Shown: positions 12,789 through 23,602 of the stretch, in pieces
Numbering within the stretch: position 1 is the stretch's first letter
How the letters are laid out: every line of letters begins with the position of its first letter
DNA from: Immersiella caudata
Lineage: Eukaryota > Ascomycota > Sordariomycetes > Sordariales > Lasiosphaeriaceae
Direction: 5' to 3'
Length of the DNA: 64,000 nucleotides
Assembly (NCBI GenBank): GCA_030512335.1
Contig: JAULSU010000002.1
Location: 4,402,001-4,466,000 of the forward strand
Program-made: the position numbers and the translations under genes
The notes under the pieces: model-generated
What the model was told of the DNA's origin: nothing
Seen by the model: only the letters and a program-made list of their open reading frames with translations
The model's database searches: none

Positions 12789-14381
12789 ATGCGTTCCTCA
12801 CTGCCCTTGCTGGCAGCTTTCGGGACTCTCTCGAGTGCCCACACGGTCCTTACCGATATCTTCATCAACAATGTTCCCCAGGGGGACGCAACTTGTATTC
12901 GAATGCCGCACAATCCGTCCACGGCAAGCCACCCCATCGACTCTCCCTACAGCAACCCGGACATGGCATGTGGTGAGAATCAGCCCTGACAACCCATCTG
13001 TTTGGTGTGCTTACTCTCCTCAGGACGAGACGGTGGGAAGGCCGTGCGCTTTGCTTGCCCTGCAACCCCCGGGTCCAAGTTGACGTTCGAGTTCCGCGGA
13101 TACCCCGACTACGCGCAGCCAACTGTCCTTGACGATTCCCACAAGGGCCCCATTTCCTTCTATGTGAAGGCCGTCTCCGATTTTGACGAAGCCGCCGCTG
13201 GTGAAGGATGGTTCAAGATCTGGGAACAGGGCTACGACACGTCGACAGGTACCTACGCCACCGAGAAGTTGATTGCCAACAAAGGCCTTCTGAGCATCAG
13301 CCTTCCCGACCTTCCGAGGGGCAGATATCTCGTCCGCTCCGAGATTATCACCCTTCAAAACGTCACCAACGGCTTTGTCGATCCCCAGTTTTACTCTGGT
13401 TGCGCTCAGCTCTACATCCAGAGCGACAAGACTGGGCCCCTTTCCGTACCCTCCGAGAGCAAGGCCACCATCCCGGGTCACGTCTCGCGCAAGGATCCCG
13501 GCCTTGTCTTCAACATCTACGACCTCCATCGCCCCGAGTACATTATCCCGGGGCCCAAAGTCTTTTTCCCCACCTCTGGCACGCCCTCCAAAGTCAAGGC
13601 CGTCTCGCCCCTCACAGAGGACCAAGGCGGTATTCCGGATGAGTGCCTTATTGTTAGTGGCAACTGGTGCGGCGTCGAGGTTCCTTCGTACACGACATTG
13701 GATGGGTGCTGGGCATCGTCGAAGGACTGCTGGGACCAGGCAGAGCTGTGCCACGATAGTGCACCCGCAACAGGACACTTGGCGTGCGAAGCCTGGGCGA
13801 AGAAGTGCCACGCACTCAACGACGCTTGCCATTCGGAGCAGCTGCCTGGGCCGCCCAACAAGGGGGAGAAGCTGAGCAAAGTATTTACCAGGGTGGTTTC
13901 GCCCAGCGAGATCCCGCCAGCTGAGCATTCGGAATCGCGAGCAGAGGGTAAGCCGCCCGGGAGTGGGGATCCGGTGTTGGCGCCGGAGCCAGTGCCTGAG
14001 TCCCAGAGCGGGGCCCCTACATCGATTTCGGTACCCGCGGGGGATCTTGCTGGGGAGGTACCTACGAGCACGGCGTCATCTGCGCTGGCATTCCCGACGG
14101 GGCTGATTTCTAGCCTGGCACCAATCAACACGGCTTCTACGACGTCTACGACGACGAGCGCTACTTCGGTTCCAACATCCAGCCGCACTACTCTTCCTGC
14201 GGTTTACCTTTCAACAAGCGTTATTGCGAGCCAGCAACCGGTGGGAACCGGCACAGGCCCTCCTTCCATGCCATCGGTTTATCTCCCGCCGGCCCCGGCC
14301 AACACGAGCACGCCCTGCTTCAAGTCTGTCAGAGGAAAGGGCAAAGGGAAGGGGAAGGGGAAGAGGCAGTTTACCGCTTGA
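12789..14381 (+). CDS. Secreted AA9 lytic polysaccharide monooxygenase with long C-terminal extension
   Basis: Copper enzyme that oxidatively cleaves cellulose or related beta-glucans outside the cell. Two exons, 12789-12972 and 13024-14381, give 513 aa. The signal peptide is residues 1-17 (ending LSSA), so the mature protein starts with His18, the N-terminal half of the histidine brace. The second copper His is in DDSHKGP (His101) and the axial Tyr is in DPQFYSGCAQL (Tyr185, with Gln183). In most AA9 proteins the segment before this reads EHIALH or EIIALH, with a second-sphere His; here it reads EIITLQN, with Gln173 at that place. After the catalytic domain (to about 245) there is a Cys-rich module (about 267-332: DGCWASSKDCWDQAELC and similar), of a type seen after some AA9 domains. 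A Ser/Thr/Pro-rich region follows, then a tail of repeated Gly-Lys. There is no CBM1 and no GPI-like hydrophobic end. Confidence 0.9.
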
Positions 14382-15297
14382 TGTGGTGCTATCGTTTGGG
14401 CTCATGGGTTGTGACGACTTCAATTCTCGGACTGTGTTTTGGTTTTGGTTTTGGTTTTGGTTTTCGAAGCTTGACTTCTTCGCTTCTGGCATGTATTGAC
14501 TGCACATTACTTTGTTGTACAGTATGGGATAGGGACAGGGACAGGGCCGGGGCATGGATGGAAACTGGGAATGATTGTGGTGTCGGGGATGGTCTGGTTG
14601 GATCAATGGTATGGCTATTCTCACCAGCTCCAACAAAAAAAGTTGGGTGATCGGTGCGCTGCATGTGCGAGCTCATGGGAGTGGCGATGATTACCGGGTT
14701 AGTTTCGTTAGACCAAAGCTTCGGAAGCCTGAGCGCATGGAGACCTGTCAGAGCTAGCCATCTTCAGACGTCACCAAGATAAGCTCTTGCGCAGTGATAT
14801 GGACGGTTCTTTGTCCTCATCGCCAAGTACGCAAATATCCAGCTGCTATTCTAGAGCAACATTACGCTTCACTGAGCGCGATAGCTAGACAGAAATCTCT
14901 CCCTTTTCTCCTATTCTACACGCCGATTGCATCTCGAGACAAACAAAAGATCAAATGAAAAACATTCGTCCCATCTCCCGCTCAAACCCCTTTCTTACGT
15001 CTCCGTGTGGCATTCACCGACGTCATATCACCACACATTCCCCCTCCAAAGTTCAGCCTCTTTGTCACCCCCGCGGAATCTGACCGAAGTGGTTGCCTCC
15101 CCAGCAAGTTGATATAAACGACCTACCTCTTCCCAGGCCCTCACCCTTCTCTCTTCAGTTTGGTTTTCCCTTTGGCATCAATCGCATCAGTGCGCACATC
15201 TGTTACACACCACCAAATCCTTGCATACACACCAAACGCCCAACTTCGTTTGTCAGCCAATCACATCATCATCATCTTCTTCTTCATCATCTTCATC
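14382..15297. other. AA9 3' flank and metallothionein promoter
   Basis: No gene. A TTTTGG tandem repeat lies at 14438-14464, just after the AA9 stop. The 3' half becomes pyrimidine- and CA-rich (about 14930-15290), probably the promoter and leader of the metallothionein gene; the leader ends in a TCATCATC/TTCTTC-rich stretch up to the start codon. Confidence 0.45.
14438..14464 (+). repeat. Tandem TTTTGG hexamer, about 4.5 copies
   Basis: Read directly from the sequence, about 57 bases after the AA9 stop codon, so probably in its 3' UTR. It has no evident function. Confidence 0.85.
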
Positions 15298-15486
15298 ATG
15301 CCAGAGACGACGACGTCAAACTGCGGGTGCACCCAGGGAGGAAGCTGCGGGTGCGGCTCGAATGGTACTTGCACCTGTCCTCAGGGACAGTGCTCTTGTT
15401 CGGTATGTCGATTTCGCATTACCCCTGAATAGGACTGTCACTAACAATACTCCATCTAGGGCGACTGCAAAGGCCAAAGCAAGTAG
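15298..15486 (+). CDS. Copper-type metallothionein, 43 aa, 9 cysteines
   Basis: Small metal-chelating cytosolic protein. Exon 1 is 15298-15402 and exon 2 is 15460-15486, with phase-0 junctions GTATGT/CTAG. The product is 43 aa with nine Cys, eight of them in four C-x-C pairs (CGC, CGC, CTC, CSC), plus one terminal Cys in SGDCKG. The spacers are Gly/Ser/Thr/Gln-rich and there are no aromatic residues or His, as in the Neurospora/Agaricus class of copper metallothioneins, which are usually about 25 residues with seven Cys in three C-x-C pairs plus one. This protein is longer, with an extra C-x-C pair and a non-Cys N-terminal arm (MPETTTSN). Without the splice the frame would end CRFRITPE, which lacks the terminal SGDC motif, so the spliced form is preferred. 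Confidence 0.85.
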
Positions 15487-16554
15487 ACAGACACTTGATC
15501 ACTACACAAACACAAACTCTAAATTCTCCAAACTCGACTTCCCTTTGTCATGGTCCGGCACTACATCACCCTTCGGGACCCAGTTGTTCGACTTGGTCAA
15601 CTCAATGAGTGGATTTGAGGAATGGTTGGGATTTATTGGATGATATTTGGGAAATTCTATTCGATGCAGTTGACAGTTTTCTCAACCGCGGACTTGATGG
15701 ACAAAACATAGCTGGGACACATTGGAATGCTGACCATGTCATCACATCTTCTCTTTTGTAAATAATAGGCATTTTCTTTTGTATCTGTCTACTCACTTAC
15801 CGGCATTCATTCGCCGACTCAATGCAATCATGTAATCATGCAATCATGCAATCTTAAAACAATATCATCTCTCAGTTCTTGAGCTATGGGTAACCTAGGT
15901 TTGGATGCGTGGCTCGTCAGAAATTCGAATCTATTGTTCTATCATCAACTGTGACTCCACTGGTCACCCCAGACGTCACCACATCACCACGCTCGAACCA
16001 CCTGCTCAAAAAATAATACACAGACGCCTCACCATCATAATGACCTCATCAGATATACGCGTATACCTACGTCGTCTGCTCAAGCCCCTATTCCTTTCCC
16101 TAACCCCTGAATATCAACACCGAATTTTGCCCTCTTTCTTTCCCGATCGCGCCATTCCACGCCGCCCAGTCCATATCCTGTGCCGTGTTACCCGTGGTAT
16201 CCATACCCCTTCCCTACCGAACCTGCTGAAAGCCACAAAAACCAAATATATAGCATGGGAAATACAGTATAAGCTGACGCCCTGGATACTTCGCTGACAT
16301 CACCCGTGACATCACCCGTGTCTGGAGCGTACCGGGGCAAGAATCGAAATGAGTGACAAAAGAAACAGTGCTTAGTTTGACTGCACACCCAGCCAGCCAG
16401 CCCAACCGCCACCCTCCCGACGAAACGGTAGATCCTACCGCGGCGCTGTAGCTCTCGGCGTACATCTTGTTCGTATCGGAAGTATGTTGGGTGTCGGGTA
16501 TCGGGACAAGGGAATTGGGGGGGGGGGGGGTGGTGGTGGTGGTGGTGATGATGG

Positions 16555-16586
<32 letters not shown>

Positions 16587-16630
16587 CTGAATATCAATAA
16601 TAATACAATCGGCGTCGGTAATTGCGTTGG
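15487..16630. other. Intergenic region between metallothionein and zinc-finger gene
   Basis: Two genes point their 3' ends into this region. An octamer AATCATGC/T is repeated about three times near 15824-15853. A compound microsatellite lies at 16517-16587. I see no gene. Confidence 0.5.
16517..16587 (+). repeat. Compound microsatellite: G(14), then GGT repeats, then GAT repeats
   Basis: Fourteen G (16517-16530) are followed by about five TGG/GGT units and about a dozen GAT units, with a few interruptions. It lies about 45 bases beyond the stop codon of the zinc-finger gene on the opposite strand, so it is probably in its 3' UTR. It is likely to be variable in length between strains. Confidence 0.9.
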
Positions 16631-18427
16631 TTAGAAACAGTTGTTGACATCGGGCTCAAAAGGACAGTCGTTCATCTCGAGGTCGACGGGGGCCATAGAG
16701 TTCGCTTGGGGCGGCATCATGGATGCGAAGACATCCTGGCCGAGGAGTTGGTGCGCTGGCGTCACGGGCCGGTAGTCGGCCATCATGTTGTGGTTATGCT
16801 GATTCCCTTGGTGGTGGGCATGGTGAGGGTAGCTGATAATGGCGTCGAGGTGAGGCTGGAGTTGTATGCTTTGCCGTGGTTCCGTCATGCCAAGCCAGTG
16901 GGTGATGGGTTGGGAATCGACAAATGTCGGGGCCGTGACGGCGGCGGAGGTGGTGCTGGCATGTGGCTGGGCGTCGAGCTGGTGGTGCATGAGCTGGTGG
17001 TGATGGTGATGCTGGAAGGTGAGGTATGACGATGGGTCGGGGTCGAAGCCGGCGAGGTTCAAGGGTTGTTGTTCTGGGGGCGGATGGGGTTGTTGCGTGG
17101 CGGGCTGTGGGGGAGCATATTCGGGTTCCATATCCGGTTCAGGTTTCGGTTGGGGTTCAGGCTCGGGTTCTGGTTCCGCGGGGGTTGGCGCGGGATCGAT
17201 TTCGGCGTGCTCCTTTGTGAAATCAAGCTCCTTCGGCTGGGGTGCGGCGTGGTCCAGGGGCAGGTGGCGGTGGGATTCGCGGCGCAGCAGCGAAGGGCCG
17301 TGACCTTCGAGAACGAGGGCGCAGTTGTCCTTAACGGGTAGCCGCAGATCGGCCGGCAGCTTTGGCAGCGGCGAGTGCGGCTGGTTGTATGCCCAAGACC
17401 CCAACGTCACGACCCATTGGACTAACAGGGCGATATCCATAAAGTGGCGCGTTTCCAGGATCTTTTTCACCACGCTCGACGTATGTGGCTGCCACATGGG
17501 ATCCTGCGCCGCCTTCTTGCGGTCCTTCCAATGCGACTCGACGGCTGCTTGCCGCATCAAGTTGCGTATCCGGACCGAGTACGACCAGTTACGGTGCGTC
17601 AGGTTGTCGTCAAAGTGGTTGGCCACGTGGTTGAAATACTCCTGTGCCTTCTTTTCCGCGTCGTCGTCGCTGGTGGCCTCGAAGACGAGCCGGCAGTTGG
17701 AAAAGCCGCAGGCAAAGACAACCTGCGGGCACAGCTTGACTTGGTGACTGTCGGACGGGTGCTGCGTGTTGCCGTGGTTCTCCTTCAAATGCGCTTCAAA
17801 GGCCGATTTCCAGTCGAAGGCCTTGCTGCACCCTCGCTCCTGGCAGATCCATTGCGCGTTGTTCTGGTGGAACTGCTTGAAATGCCGCTTGAGATCGGCC
17901 TTTCGAGAGATGGACGTTGGGATCTTTAGCTCCCAGCAAAACGGACACTCGAACGATGGTTTCCTCGGGGACAGAATTGGCGAGGCCGCGGCCGATGCTG
18001 CTGCTGCTGCTGCCTTCTGGGCTTGCTTGGCCACGCGATGGGCCTGGGTGGACTTGTACTTTCTCTGGCCCGAGGAGGTTCCCAGCGACGGCGGTGCGCC
18101 GCCGGACAGGCTCTCATTGTCCGGCATGAAACCCGAAGCTATGGAGCTCACATCCGAAAATGCCATCGAGCTGGTGGAGCGCTCGAACAGGGGGGAGGCG
18201 AGACTGCGTCCGCTCCTGCTGCTGCCCAGCGTCGATATCGACAAGCGAGCGGCATTGGGGTTGGCGGCAAGCTCCGACTCGAGGAACGGTAGCGATGCCT
18301 TCCCCGTCTCGTTTAGTAATGGCCTTAGGATCTGGAGGATGATGATGGCGTCAGGGAGCGGGTAGTAGGCGCGCAGCTGCGCGATCGGGTCATTGCCGTT
18401 CTGCATGGTGTGTGCTCTGGAGGACAT
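16631..18427 (-). CDS. C2H2 zinc-finger protein, probable transcription regulator
   Basis: Single-exon frame of 598 aa; the start is taken as the first Met (MSSRAHTMQN), with Met8 as an alternative. The N-terminal 150 residues hold a helix-like segment (PLPDAIIILQILRPLLNE), Ser-rich stretches and an Ala run. Zinc finger 1 is at about 161-187 (C-x2-C ... H-x5-H, with DLKRHFKQFH) and finger 2 at about 195-218 (C-x4-C-x12-H-x4-H, with FEAHLKENH). A third, irregular Cys/His group lies around 238-275. A conserved-looking block follows (NWSYSVRIRNLMRQAAVESHWKDRKK). The C-terminal 200 residues are low-complexity, with PEPEPEPQPKPEP, Pro/Gln and His runs (HHHHH), as in activation domains. This arrangement resembles the large group of Sordariomycete C2H2 proteins of unknown target. 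Confidence 0.8.
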   Translation of the reverse strand: MSSRAHTMQNGNDPIAQLRAYYPLPDAIIILQILRPLLNETGKASLPFLESELAANPNAARLSISTLGSSRSGRSLASPLFERSTSSMAFSDVSSIASGFMPDNESLSGGAPPSLGTSSGQRKYKSTQAHRVAKQAQKAAAAAASAAASPILSPRKPSFECPFCWELKIPTSISRKADLKRHFKQFHQNNAQWICQERGCSKAFDWKSAFEAHLKENHGNTQHPSDSHQVKLCPQVVFACGFSNCRLVFEATSDDDAEKKAQEYFNHVANHFDDNLTHRNWSYSVRIRNLMRQAAVESHWKDRKKAAQDPMWQPHTSSVVKKILETRHFMDIALLVQWVVTLGSWAYNQPHSPLPKLPADLRLPVKDNCALVLEGHGPSLLRRESHRHLPLDHAAPQPKELDFTKEHAEIDPAPTPAEPEPEPEPQPKPEPDMEPEYAPPQPATQQPHPPPEQQPLNLAGFDPDPSSYLTFQHHHHHQLMHHQLDAQPHASTTSAAVTAPTFVDSQPITHWLGMTEPRQSIQLQPHLDAIISYPHHAHHQGNQHNHNMMADYRPVTPAHQLLGQDVFASMMPPQANSMAPVDLEMNDCPFEPDVNNCF

Positions 18428-21248
18428 CCGCCCTGCCGGTTATCGGGCGCCGTCAATAAAGTGAGCGGGCAGGTGAGCGATAACTCGCTCCTCAGAGATA
18501 ACCAGACAAGAGCCGCGCGGGGTCGGCAAATCTCCTTGGGATAAGTGTCGTTGAAGGCGTATGCGAAGCAAGGTAAGAGAGAGAGAGAAAGAGAGGGCCT
18601 GGTGTAGAACCAGAAGGCTGATATCAGGACGGCGATGCCGGCAGTTGGCGGTGCGACTGAGGTTGGCGATAAGGCTGAATGTGTGAGCGACAAATGTCTC
18701 GTCGGCAGTCTCGTCGAATATCAACGCCTCGCGGAGCGGCGAAAGGCGCAGAACAGAGCAGCAGACGTTTCCGTCAAATCAACATGGTTCGGCGCACCAG
18801 CCAGTAATTTGCGCCCACCATAATCACCCGGGAAGAGTTGTCGATGAGATGCAACTCGGGAGGGCGCGTCCCTTTTTGCTCTCCCGGCACCAGGCTCCTG
18901 GGGTGCGGTGTGAGTGGGCAGCCTCTCGATTCGCTTATCCCGTCATATCAACATCGAGCGACACCGGAAAGAAAAGAATTGCTGGCTATTTGGTGACGGC
19001 CACGGGCATCCTCACGGTTCAAGATGAGGCTTCAGGTCCGGCGACGAAGCAGGGACTTCGGGGAGGGGGCAAACGACGGTTAGGTGAGAGGTGAGAGGGC
19101 GGCGGGATGTCGGACGAGGGATGAGAGGGATGGGGGTGAGAGTGAGAAATTTTGAATCACGCAAGTGAAAGGGTTGGATGGGATGGAATAACCTTCTGGA
19201 AGCCTGCCCATTTCCCCATTTCCCGTTTCCCTTCCCTTTGCCTTTCCCACACCCGCAACGCGACCGCAGCGACGACCTGGTCCAGTCCAGCCCAGTGAGC
19301 AGCGGCGGCGGCGGCACCCACCAGCCAAAGACCCCCTCGCAAATCCCTGCCGCAGTACCCCTGAACTTGCATATCAATGTCAGCAAGTCAGAGTTGGGCT
19401 CGAGGGTGAAAGAAGCAATTTTCTGCGGGCTGCTGTGGTTGATGCAACCCCGATTGCGAGCTCATTCTCGTTGGTCGCCCGCAGCCATCTGAAACAGTCG
19501 TGATGAACAAGCCCGCAAACCGATAGTCATCAGTCTGACTGATTGAGCAGAAATACCCAGTGAGATGCTGCCCACCGACGGCTCTGCTGACGGCCCCGAC
19601 CTGACCCCATTCATGTCAGTATGTCAGTACTGCAGCTGCCTCAGCTGCTCGCATCGCATCGCCGGCGTCGGCCCTCCCCATCCACCAACCATCCCTTCAG
19701 CTCCGCGAAAGGATTGCGCGCCACCGTCCAGTCCCAGGAGGGAGTGCGCCGTTGGGGCAGACAGGTATTGCGGTGCGCGGGCGGGTGGGGAGGATAAGGA
19801 CTCAACCCCAGCGACGGGGAGGGCGGGGGGCGAGACCATTGGGCGCACAGGGGTGGCATGGTTAATAAGCCGCGTCGCCCCCTTCTGGACGTGGGAGGGC
19901 CGCATAGTCTGCTGAAATTGGCCTGGCCGGTTGTGGACTTATCGAGATAACAGGCCCCAAGATCGCTCGCGACTCGACAGGGAGTCGACCCTCAGTGTGC
20001 TGACGATTCGAACTGATTGACTGATTGTACGGGACATGCAGCGGGAAATGTCAGGTACGGGGCCAGAGTCCGTGATCAACATGCTGTGCAGTGCAGTCCA
20101 TCCGCCCATGTTCCCTGCCGGCAGCGACGACAACTGTGTGTTGTCCGCATGTGGCGTTGGCTCGGAGCGCACAGCATCTGCACACTGGAATGTTTGACGG
20201 TGCTCGCCGAGTGCGACGGCCTCGCAGGACGGCGGGGTGGGCGAACTCCATACAAGGGCGCGACTGCGCAGGCGTCGCGACGTTGATTGAGGTGGGTGGT
20301 GGTAGGTGGTGTGGTGGCCCCTCCCCTCTCTCGCAAGCCTGGCCCTCCTTCTCGTTTCTGAGAGGTGAACCCCCACTGCCCGTCTCCCGACCTCCTGCAT
20401 CCAGCAGCGGCGCTGAAGAGCCCAAGAGACGGCAAAACAGCGCGCTGACCACATGACAATGCATCACCTTGTTCCTGCAGGACACTAGTGCGCCTTTCAA
20501 TCTCCAGGTTCGTTGTGCAAGTTAACAGCGGCTTCTGCAAGACGGTGCCGCTTCCGTGCCACCGTTCGCTGCGCAAGAATGCCTCGTGCGGGAAGCTATC
20601 CGGAACCTTGGGAAACATGCCCGACGCGCTTCCCGAACAAAACGCAACCCCTCCGCAGCTCTGAGGCGTCGATATGTGCCCACCCAAGGCTGCCACGCAA
20701 GAATATGGGGAAATCGGGATCGGACGGGAGGGACCCCGTAACCGCAAGGCTTGCCGGGAGGGGCAGACGCTGCGGTTCGGAGCGACAATCCAAACGGCGA
20801 CCTCGGTGTCTCCCGATAGCGGGCCGTCAAAACTCGCTCTCGTTGTCATCAACAACGATCCGAACCCAACATGAAAGATTAATCCCTTTCTCACACCAAA
20901 AAAAGCTTGCTCAAAATGGTATCCATTCGCCCCATATGTACAAGTCCGCGCCAAATTGGCGGATGATAAAAAAAAGCTGACAATGCTGAGAGCACCAAGC
21001 CAAGGTGCCACTTTTTGAGTCCGTGATCCCCAGCCGTGGATCTGCAACCACCTTTTGTTTGCCCTGGTAAACGCAGTGAACCTCCCCTCATGGGACTTTT
21101 CGTTTCTTCTTCGATCGTCGATCTCGAGCCGCTGTCACAACGGCGCCGCCAGGTGAAAGCCACAAAATATTATGTACCGGTAGCACCACCATTCTGATCA
21201 TCGTCTTGGTAATAATACCTACGACCGCTCAGGGTGTCACGCTCACGC
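18428..21248. other. Gene-poor interval, about 2.8 kb
   Basis: This holds the upstream region of the zinc-finger gene (18428 to about 19000, with GA/CT-rich stretches) and the 3' flank of ILV2. A 323-codon frame on the minus strand (20076-21047) has no signal peptide, domain or plausible composition and is not called. Nothing else is supported. Confidence 0.45.
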
Positions 21249-23602
21249 CTATTGCCCATGGAGGCCGCATGTGCGCTTCTGCATCAGCTCCCGGCGCGCC
21301 TTGTCCTTCTCTGTTTCATGTGTCAGCCGCGAATGCACGATTAGGAACGGGAAAATTCAACGTACCACTATCCCAGGCAATAAATTCGTGGAGACCGGAC
21401 CCAGCGGGCACCATTGGAAGCACAGGCACCTTCTTGTCTGTCACGACCTCCAGCAGCGCGGGGCCGTCAGACTCAATCAGCCACTTCAAGCTGTCCACAA
21501 CGTCGTCAGGCTTGACCACACGCCTGTGCTGGACACCCATGGCGTCTGCCAGCTTCATGAAATCGGGGTTCCTCTGGTGAGTATGTGCGTATCGGTCCTC
21601 GTAAAACAAGTTTTGCCACTGTGTGACCATACCCTGCTCCTCGTTGTTGAGAACGATAACCTTGACGCCAATGTTAAACTGAGCAGCCGTGGACAGCTCC
21701 GTCAAGGTCATGGCGAACGAGGCATCGCCGTCAATGTCAATAACCAAAGCGTCAGGCTTCGCCACCTTGGCACCGATAGCAGCGGGGAGACCGTAACCCA
21801 TGGTACCAAGACCACCAGAGGTGATCATGGAGCGGGGGTGCCTCCAGCGGAAGTGCTGAGCTGTCCACATCTGGTGCTGGCCGACACCTGTGGCAATGTA
21901 CGTGTTGTCCTTGCGGTCAGCGGTGAGGTTGCTCAACTCTTCGATCAGAGTCTGGGGCTTTATGGCTCCGTTGCGGTCGGCGGTCTCATAATCGTTGAGG
22001 GGCCACTTCTTCTTCCACTCGTTGATCTGAGAAAACCAAGCCTCTCGGTCCGCCACCGACTTCGCCTCCACTTGAGGAAGAAGCATCGCCAGATTAGTGG
22101 CAACGTCGCCCTCGACGGCCTCAGTGGCCTGAACGACCTTGTTGATGTTCTTGGGCATGATCTCGAAATGGACGATACCTCCACGCCCTTCAGCGGCAGC
22201 GGCCTTGGCACCCGGTGCGAACTTAGCGACACTACAGGTCACGCGGTCGTCAAAACGTCCGCCGAGCGCAATGATGAGATCCGCCTCCTGCATCGCCATG
22301 TTGGCATAGGCCGATCCGTGCATGCCGAGCATGTGGAGGGACTTGTCGTCGAGCTCATCAAAAGCGCCGAGGCCATGGAGGGAGGTGGTGACCGGGAGGG
22401 AGGCCTTATCAGCGAGGGCCTTGAGCAGTTCGGGACCGTTCTCCGAACAGACAACTCCGTGACCGGCATAGATTATGGGCTTCTTGGCGATGTTGATGAG
22501 GTTAGCGACACGCTTGATGGAGGCGTCCAACTGCCTCTTGCTCAGCTCGAGGGCAGCACGGGACGCTGCGCTCGGGACGCTAGGGATAGCAGATTTCGTG
22601 GGGATGGCTCTCCTGAGGATGCCGGCGGTGATGTCCTTGGGCAGGTCGACAAGAACCGGGCCGGGTCTTCCGCTAGTTGCAATCTCGAACGCCTCGTTGA
22701 TCCTCTGGGGCAGCTCGGCAACACTCTTGACCATAACGTTCCACTTTGTGCAGGCCCGGGAGATTCCGATCACGTCCGCCTCTTGAAAGGCATCGCTGCC
22801 AATAGCAGATGTCACGACCTGACCAGTGAAAACCACCATCGGGGTACCATCTGCCAGCGCGTCGGCCATGGGTGTGACAACGTTGGTAGCACCAGGACCG
22901 GATGTCACCAGGACAACACCCGCTTTTCCTGAGGCTCTTGCGTAGCCCTCAGCCATATGCCCAGCACCCTGTTCATGTCTTGGGAGGACAAAGTCAAAGT
23001 GTGGGGAGTTGTAGATGGCATCGAACACAGGAAGGATCGCGCCGCCGGGGTAGCCGACTGCAGACACATTAGCAACCCGCAAACTGGCAGAGGCGCAATG
23101 AAAAAGGATCCTCACAGATGTGTTTGACGTTGTGTCTAAGCATCATTTCATGGAAAATTTCTCCTCCAGTCTTCCCGATAAACCTGAACAGCATTTCGTC
23201 AGCCATGGCCTGTGGCGAGGTGGGGAACAGCAGGCGGAGCGGCAGGTACGTACGATTCGTCCATATCATTTTGGCGACCGACCAGAGGCTGGACATGATC
23301 CTTGATCTCGGCGTTAAATGACGGGCTCGGTTTCGGTCGCACTTCACTGCTTGTTGGATCTTTGTGTTAGCAATGCTAGATCTTCATGAGTCACCGCCAT
23401 TGGAAGTCCTGGGCGTCGGAAAGACCTACGCGGCGGGCGCCTTCGCGGCGGCCGAGGTGGTCTGGTTCCTAACGGCAGCAGGGCCATTGCGTTTTGCCGT
23501 TATGACGGAAGCCTTCGTCGAGCTGGTGAAGGCGCGCTGGCGGCATGGTTGCGATTCGGTCAGCACCTTCAAGGCGCGGCTGGCCTGGCGGGAGCGGAGC
23601 AT
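21249..23602 (-). CDS. ILV2: Acetolactate synthase catalytic subunit, mitochondrial
   Basis: Thiamine-diphosphate enzyme for the first common step of isoleucine, leucine and valine synthesis: pyruvate condenses with pyruvate or 2-oxobutyrate. The model has five exons: 23602-23430, 23346-23254, 23183-23116, 23057-21366 and 21310-21249, giving 695 aa. The N-terminus is a Ser/Arg/Ala-rich presequence. Exons 2-3 restore the conserved PSPSFNAEIKDHVQ, FIGKTGGEIFHEMMLRHNVKHIFGYPGGAILP reading. Motifs seen include the ThDP glutamate region (RHEQGAGHMAEGYARASG), LVDLPKDI, GRFDDRVT, the GDG-type cofactor motif (IDIDGDASFAMT) and LNNEEQGMVTQWQ. The short last exon supplies the usual ending (EKDKARRELMQKRTCGLHGQ); without it the frame ends in non-conserved sequence. 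A TGAGTCA site lies in intron 1. The partner regulatory subunit (ILV6) is not in the window. Confidence 0.95.
23387..23393 (-). promoter_or_regulatory. CPC1/Gcn4-type site TGAGTCA inside ILV2 intron 1
   Basis: A perfect TGASTCA core sits in the first intron of ILV2 (intron 23429-23347), roughly 210 bases after the start codon. In fungi the bZIP factor Gcn4/CPC1 binds this core at amino acid biosynthesis genes, including ILV genes. Seven-base matches occur by chance (about eight expected in 64 kb), so position is the only support. Confidence 0.4.

Noticed and set aside
20076..21047. 323-codon minus-strand frame in the 18.4-21.2 kb gap
   Set aside because: No motif, no sensible composition, overlaps plus-strand frames of similar quality, and no splice partners; likely chance in GC-rich DNA.
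21271..22932. 553-codon open frame on the plus strand
   Set aside because: It is the mirror of the ILV2 coding exon, caused by biased third positions. Its translation has no family resemblance, while the minus strand reads as acetolactate synthase throughout.
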